From positions 1-64,000 of the forward strand of contig NZ_JHEL01000015.1 in NCBI RefSeq assembly GCF_000710345.2: a DNA stretch of 64,000 nt, in the 5' to 3' direction. Source of the stretch: Curtobacterium sp. S6 (GTDB lineage: Bacteria > Actinomycetota > Actinomycetes > Actinomycetales > Micrococcaceae). The position numbers and the translations under genes are program-made. A model generated the notes under the pieces. The model made no database searches. It saw only the letters and a list, made by a program, of their open reading frames with translations, and was not told the DNA's origin. Each line of letters opens with the position of its first letter. The first letter of the stretch is position 1. Below are positions 60,264 to 64,000 of this stretch, piece by piece.

Positions 60264-60338
60264 GTAAGTTCCTGTAACTTTTGCTTACCTAAATCATGGT
60301 ACATACTGGGGAACGACGCGCGACGCGCGTACGCGTCG
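60264..60338. promoter_or_regulatory. Inverted repeats in the lysR-putA control region
   Basis: AAGTT-CCTGT-AACTT (60266-60280) lies within the wider repeat GTAAG...CTTAC (60264-60268 with 60284-60288), a LysR-type site candidate. A second perfect repeat, CGACGCG (60321-60327) with CGCGTCG (60332-60338), lies nearer to putA. Confidence 0.5.
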
Positions 60339-60399
60339 ATGATGACGCGATCTCGCCTGGGCCCGGCCCCGGCACCCCATGCTTTTAAAGGAGGCACTC

Positions 60400-63300
60400 T
60401 TGTCATCGAATCCTTTCGCTTCCGCTGAATACGAGGCTATGGCCCAAGAAGCCGGCGACATCGTCAAGGGCTGGCTGGACGCTTCCCGCGATATCCCCGA
60501 GGACAAAGCCGCGTCGCAGCTTGCGGGCGTGCTCAAGGATCCTCACGGTCTCGAGTTCACGGTCGGATTCGTCGACGAGGTCATTCGACCCGAGGACGAT
60601 GCGGCCGCCGGTCGCAATCTCGGACGCTTGGCCCCGATCGTTCCGAAGTTCCTCCCCCCGCACCTGCGGGCGGCCGTGAGGGCGGGCGGCGTCGTGGCGC
60701 CCAAGCTTTCCTGGCCCACCATTCCGCTCGCCCGGAAGGCCATGAGGGACATGGTCGGCCACCTGATCGTTGACGCTCGAGACGAAAAGCTCGGTCCCGC
60801 CATCAAGCACCTGACCGCAGGCGGCAACAAGCTCAACATCAACCTCTTGGGCGAGGCCGTCCTGGGCAACGACGAGGCCGAGCACCGCCTTCGCGAGACC
60901 GAGCGCCTGTTGCGGCGCGACGACGTCGACTACGTCTCGATCAAGGTCTCCTCGGTCTCCGGGCCTCATTCACCGTGGTCTTTCGACGCCGTGGTGGGTC
61001 GCGCGGTCGAGCGCCTGACCCCTCTCTACGAGTACGCGGCCCAGGCCGGAACCCCCAAGTTCATCAATATGGACATGGAAGAGTACAAGGACCTCGACAT
61101 GACGATCGAGGTCTTCACCCGGATCCTCGACCAGCCGCACCTGAAGAACCTTGAGGCCGGAATCGTCCTGCAGGCCTACCTGCCCGACACCATGGCGGCC
61201 ATGGAACGGCTGCAGAAGTGGGCGGCCGAGCGTGTGGCCAACGGCGGTTCGCGCATCAAGGTCCGTCTGGTCAAGGGCGCCAACCTCTCCCTGGAAATGG
61301 TCGAGGCGATCGTCCACAAGTGGGAGCTCACCACCTGGGACTCCAAGGAAGCCACGGACACCAACTACAAGCGCGTGCTCGACTACGCGCTGCGCCCCGA
61401 GCACACCAAGAACATCCGCTTGGGCGTGGCCGGTCACAACCTCTTCGACATCGCGTTCTCCTGGCTGTTGGCCAAGCACCGGGGCGTCCTCGACGACGTC
61501 GAGTACGAGATGCTCATCGGCATGGCGGCCCAGCAGGCCGAGGTCGTTCGTCGCGACGTCGGGCAGCTGTTGCTGTACACGCCGGTCGTGCGCCCCTCGG
61601 AATTCGACGTCGCGATCTCCTACCTGGTGCGCCGGCTCGAGGAGAACGCTTCCAGCGAGAACTTCATGTCGGCCATTTTTGACCTGAACGACAGCCAGTT
61701 CCTCTTCGACCGCGAACGCGCCCGTTTCGAGCGATCCCTGGAGAAGGTCACGGACGAGGTCCCCGCCCCGAACCGTCGGCAGAATCGCAGCGAAGAGACG
61801 GTCGAGAACGTCTACACCCCCGGTGACTCCTTCGACAACACCCCCGACACGGAGACGTCCCTCGCGCACAACCGCGAGTGGGGCAAGGCCATTCTGCAGC
61901 GCGCGGAGAATTCCCAGCTCGGCGTCCAGCTCGTCCAGGACTCCGTGCTGACCTCGGCCGATCAGGTCCAGGAAGCCGTTGCCCGCGCCAAGCAGGCCGG
62001 TGAGCAGTGGGGCGCCCGCCCGGCACGTGAACGCGCCGAGGTGCTCCGCAAGGCGGCCCGCGTGCTCGGCGCCAAGCGCGCGGATCTCCTCGAGGTCATG
62101 GCCTCCGAGGCCGGTAAATTGCTGGACCAGGGAGACCCCGAGGTCTCCGAGGCCATCGACTTCGCAAACTACTACGCGGACCTGGCGGAAGCCCTCGAGA
62201 CGGTGGACGGCGCCGAGTACCACCCGAGCAAGGTCACCGTGGTGACCCCGCCGTGGAACTTCCCGGTGGCCATCCCGACCGGATCGACCCTCGCCGCGCT
62301 CGCGGCGGGATCGGCCGTGCTGTTCAAGCCGGCGGGTGAATCCAAGCGCTGCGGTGCGGTGATCGCCGACGCCCTGTGGGAAGCGGGCGTGCCGCGCGAG
62401 GTTCTGCAGCTCGTCCAGCTCTCCGAGCGGGACCTCGGGCGCGAGCTCGTGGCGCACCCGGACGTCGACCGCCTGATCCTGACCGGTGGCTACGAGACCG
62501 CGGAGCTCTTCCGTTCTTTCCGGAAGGATCTGCCGCTCTTCGGCGAGACCTCGGGCAAGAACTCGATCATCGTGACGCCCAACGCCGACCTCGACCTCGC
62601 GGTCAAGGACGTCGTGAACTCGGCCTTCGGGCACGCTGGGCAGAAGTGCTCGGCCTGCTCGACCGTGATCCTGGTCGGTTCGGCCGCGACCTCCGAGCGT
62701 TTCCGTAACCAGCTCATCGACGCCGTGAAGTCCCTTCACATTGCCTACCCGACGGATATTCGCGCCGAGATGGGCCCTGTCATCAAGGCGCCCGAGGGCA
62801 AGCTCCTGCGCGGGTTGACGACCCTGGGCGAGGGTGAACAGTGGGTCATCGAGCCTCGACAGCTCGACGAGACCGGTAAGCTCTGGTCGCCCGGCGTTCG
62901 CTCCGGCGTGAAGCCCGGAAGCGAATACCACCTGACCGAGTACTTCGGGCCGATCCTGGGTGTCATGACCGCCAACAGCCTGGAAGAGGCCATCGAGCTG
63001 CAGAATGCGCCCGAGTACGGGCTGACCGCAGGCCTGCACTCGTTGAACTCCGACGAGCTGTCGCTGTGGTTGGACCGCGTCCAGGCGGGCAACCTGTACG
63101 TGAACCGGGGCATCACCGGTGCGATCGTGCGGCGCCAGCCCTTCGGCGGATGGAAAAAGTCCACCGTGGGGACCGGAACCAAGGCCGGTGGCCCCAACTA
63201 CCTGATCGCCCTCGGCGACTGGACATCGAAGAACGCCACCGCAATCGCCTCGCCCTCCAACGAGAAGGCGCGCGACCTGCTGAACCGGGCGCGGGAGCCC

Positions 63301-63885
63301 CACGCGTTGACGCGCGAGGAGATCGAATTCCTCTCGCGGTCGGCGTCCTCGGACGCCGAGGCCTGGGCCACCGAGTTCGGTGTTCACCACGATCCGTCGC
63401 AGTTGGGCATCGAGCGGAATATCCTGCGCTACGTTGCCCAGAGCGTCCACGTCCGCGCGGACTCGACGGCCTCTCTTGCCGAGACGCTGCGGGTCGTCGC
63501 GGCCGGTCTGGCTGCGGAAGCGCCGGTGGATCTCTCCGTGGCCAACCAGATCCCGGTCTACGTACGGGGTGCCTTGGAGACGGCGGGCGTCAACATCACG
63601 GTCGAGACCGATGACGCCTGGCGAACCTCGCTGCGGGGCATCCGCAACATCAAGCCCGCGGGACTCGTGGGAACGCGCTTCGAGGGGTGCCGGATCCGTT
63701 ACATCGGCGACGACCACGGTTCGGTCTTCGAGGCCCTCGGCGGCCGCCCGGACGTTGCGGTCTACCACAACCCGGTCACCGAGGCGGGACGCATCGAGAT
63801 GCTGCCGTTCCTGCACGAGCAGGCGGTCTCGATCACGGCACACCGGTTCGGCAACCCGAACCACTTCTCGGACGCTGTGATCTAG
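60400..63885 (+). CDS. putA: Bifunctional proline dehydrogenase / pyrroline-5-carboxylate dehydrogenase
   Basis: 1161 aa, converting proline to glutamate via FAD and NAD steps with channelling. I place the start at TTG 60400, five bases after a perfect AAAGGAGG; ATG 60379 lies upstream of that site. PRODH domain: HLTAGGNKLNINLLGEAVLG, YVSIKVSSV, FINMDMEEYKDLDMT, RIKVRLVKGANLSLEMV. The aldehyde dehydrogenase domain has PPWNFPVAIPTGSTLAALAAGSAVLFKPA, LFGETSGKNSIIVTP and the catalytic Cys in GHAGQKCSACSTV. About 200 C-terminal residues form an extra domain, common in actinobacterial PutA; no ribbon-helix-helix DNA-binding domain is present. Confidence 0.95.
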   Translation: MSSNPFASAEYEAMAQEAGDIVKGWLDASRDIPEDKAASQLAGVLKDPHGLEFTVGFVDEVIRPEDDAAAGRNLGRLAPIVPKFLPPHLRAAVRAGGVVAPKLSWPTIPLARKAMRDMVGHLIVDARDEKLGPAIKHLTAGGNKLNINLLGEAVLGNDEAEHRLRETERLLRRDDVDYVSIKVSSVSGPHSPWSFDAVVGRAVERLTPLYEYAAQAGTPKFINMDMEEYKDLDMTIEVFTRILDQPHLKNLEAGIVLQAYLPDTMAAMERLQKWAAERVANGGSRIKVRLVKGANLSLEMVEAIVHKWELTTWDSKEATDTNYKRVLDYALRPEHTKNIRLGVAGHNLFDIAFSWLLAKHRGVLDDVEYEMLIGMAAQQAEVVRRDVGQLLLYTPVVRPSEFDVAISYLVRRLEENASSENFMSAIFDLNDSQFLFDRERARFERSLEKVTDEVPAPNRRQNRSEETVENVYTPGDSFDNTPDTETSLAHNREWGKAILQRAENSQLGVQLVQDSVLTSADQVQEAVARAKQAGEQWGARPARERAEVLRKAARVLGAKRADLLEVMASEAGKLLDQGDPEVSEAIDFANYYADLAEALETVDGAEYHPSKVTVVTPPWNFPVAIPTGSTLAALAAGSAVLFKPAGESKRCGAVIADALWEAGVPREVLQLVQLSERDLGRELVAHPDVDRLILTGGYETAELFRSFRKDLPLFGETSGKNSIIVTPNADLDLAVKDVVNSAFGHAGQKCSACSTVILVGSAATSERFRNQLIDAVKSLHIAYPTDIRAEMGPVIKAPEGKLLRGLTTLGEGEQWVIEPRQLDETGKLWSPGVRSGVKPGSEYHLTEYFGPILGVMTANSLEEAIELQNAPEYGLTAGLHSLNSDELSLWLDRVQAGNLYVNRGITGAIVRRQPFGGWKKSTVGTGTKAGGPNYLIALGDWTSKNATAIASPSNEKARDLLNRAREPHALTREEIEFLSRSASSDAEAWATEFGVHHDPSQLGIERNILRYVAQSVHVRADSTASLAETLRVVAAGLAAEAPVDLSVANQIPVYVRGALETAGVNITVETDDAWRTSLRGIRNIKPAGLVGTRFEGCRIRYIGDDHGSVFEALGGRPDVAVYHNPVTEAGRIEMLPFLHEQAVSITAHRFGNPNHFSDAVI

Positions 63886-63913
63886 CCCCCGGGGAGACGT
63901 GCTCCATGCAATA

Positions 63914-63954
63914 ATGGTGCCGGTGCCGCTTGTCGCGGCATCGGCACCATTTTT
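63914..63954 (+). terminator. Intrinsic terminator of putA
   Basis: ATGGTGCCG (63914-63922) pairs with CGGCACCAT (63942-63950). Inner pairs extend the stem to the loop TTGTC, and TTTT follows. Confidence 0.9.
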
Positions 63955-63991
63955 CATCCACTGTCGCACCAATTTCACCGAGAGGCGCCTC

Positions 63992-64000
63992 ATGAGCAAC
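63992..64000 (+). CDS. Start of a gene cut by the window edge
   Basis: ATG 63992 (first residues MSN) with GAGAGG nine bases upstream. Only three codons are visible, so no function can be given. Its place after putA makes a proline permease possible, but that is a guess. Confidence 0.5.

Noticed and set aside
60970-63999. Reverse-strand open frame of about 1000 codons opposite putA
   Set aside because: putA is unmistakable on the plus strand. High-GC codon bias leaves the complementary frame free of stops; the translated text has no recognisable motif and no ribosome site.

Overview
The window is high-GC chromosomal DNA of an actinobacterium, most likely order Micrococcales. Supporting signs are the GC-rich third codon positions, many GTG/TTG starts, four-base ATGA gene overlaps, leaderless-type promoters, and a conserved gene order. 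That order is TPR protein - HAD phosphatase - tlyA - nadK - recN - pyrG, then NUDIX - xerD, then parA - scpA - scpB - pseudouridine synthase - tyrA - cmk - der. From memory it parallels the mycobacterial Rv1691-Rv1713 block. I cannot name the genus.

Layout. 1-420: end of an rRNA operon (5S rRNA plus terminators). 540-2972: a class III CoA-transferase and a glutaryl-CoA dehydrogenase, together a plausible glutarate oxidation unit. 3114-10976: conserved housekeeping run ending in pyrG. 11083-14224 (minus): a lactococcin-972-type bacteriocin cassette (ABC ATPase, large membrane protein, bacteriocin precursor) placed between pyrG and its usual NUDIX neighbour. The precursor carries an in-frame TAG exactly after the signal peptide, so ordinary gene callers miss it. 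14455-16132: NUDIX and xerD. 16146-28219: accessory metabolism inserted before parA. It holds an encapsulin shell with a dye-decolorizing peroxidase cargo, a GntR-controlled methylcitrate cycle (prpDBC and divergent prpE), a CitAB-type two-component system and the C4-dicarboxylate carrier DctA. 28388-35528: chromosome partition and condensation, rRNA modification, tyrosine synthesis, cmk and der. 35675: tRNA-Pro(GGG).

35809-53756 is a mosaic of smaller units. These are a Tat-exported protein opposite a DsbA-like oxidoreductase, a flavin monooxygenase, recQ, an ogt/sigma factor pair, several transporters, an unusual ABC-class ATPase, a MarR-controlled efflux pump, and an overlapping alkB-tag alkylation-repair pair. 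53915-59331: glycerol catabolism (glpF, glpK, glpD) with a divergent SorC-family regulator. 59335-63885: a LysR regulator divergent from bifunctional putA (proline to glutamate). The first codons of one more gene lie at the right edge.

Functionally the accessory genes favour small organic acids and osmolyte-type carbon: glutarate, propionate, C4-dicarboxylates, glycerol and proline. Several are paired with local regulators whose operators can be read: GntR palindromes overlapping the prp promoters, a shared 13-bp site for MarR, and phased repeats before the SorC gene. The most notable item is the bacteriocin locus, with intact transport/immunity genes, promoter and ribosome site but an amber codon at the signal-peptide boundary. 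All functional calls rest on reading translations and motifs by eye; no database search was run.
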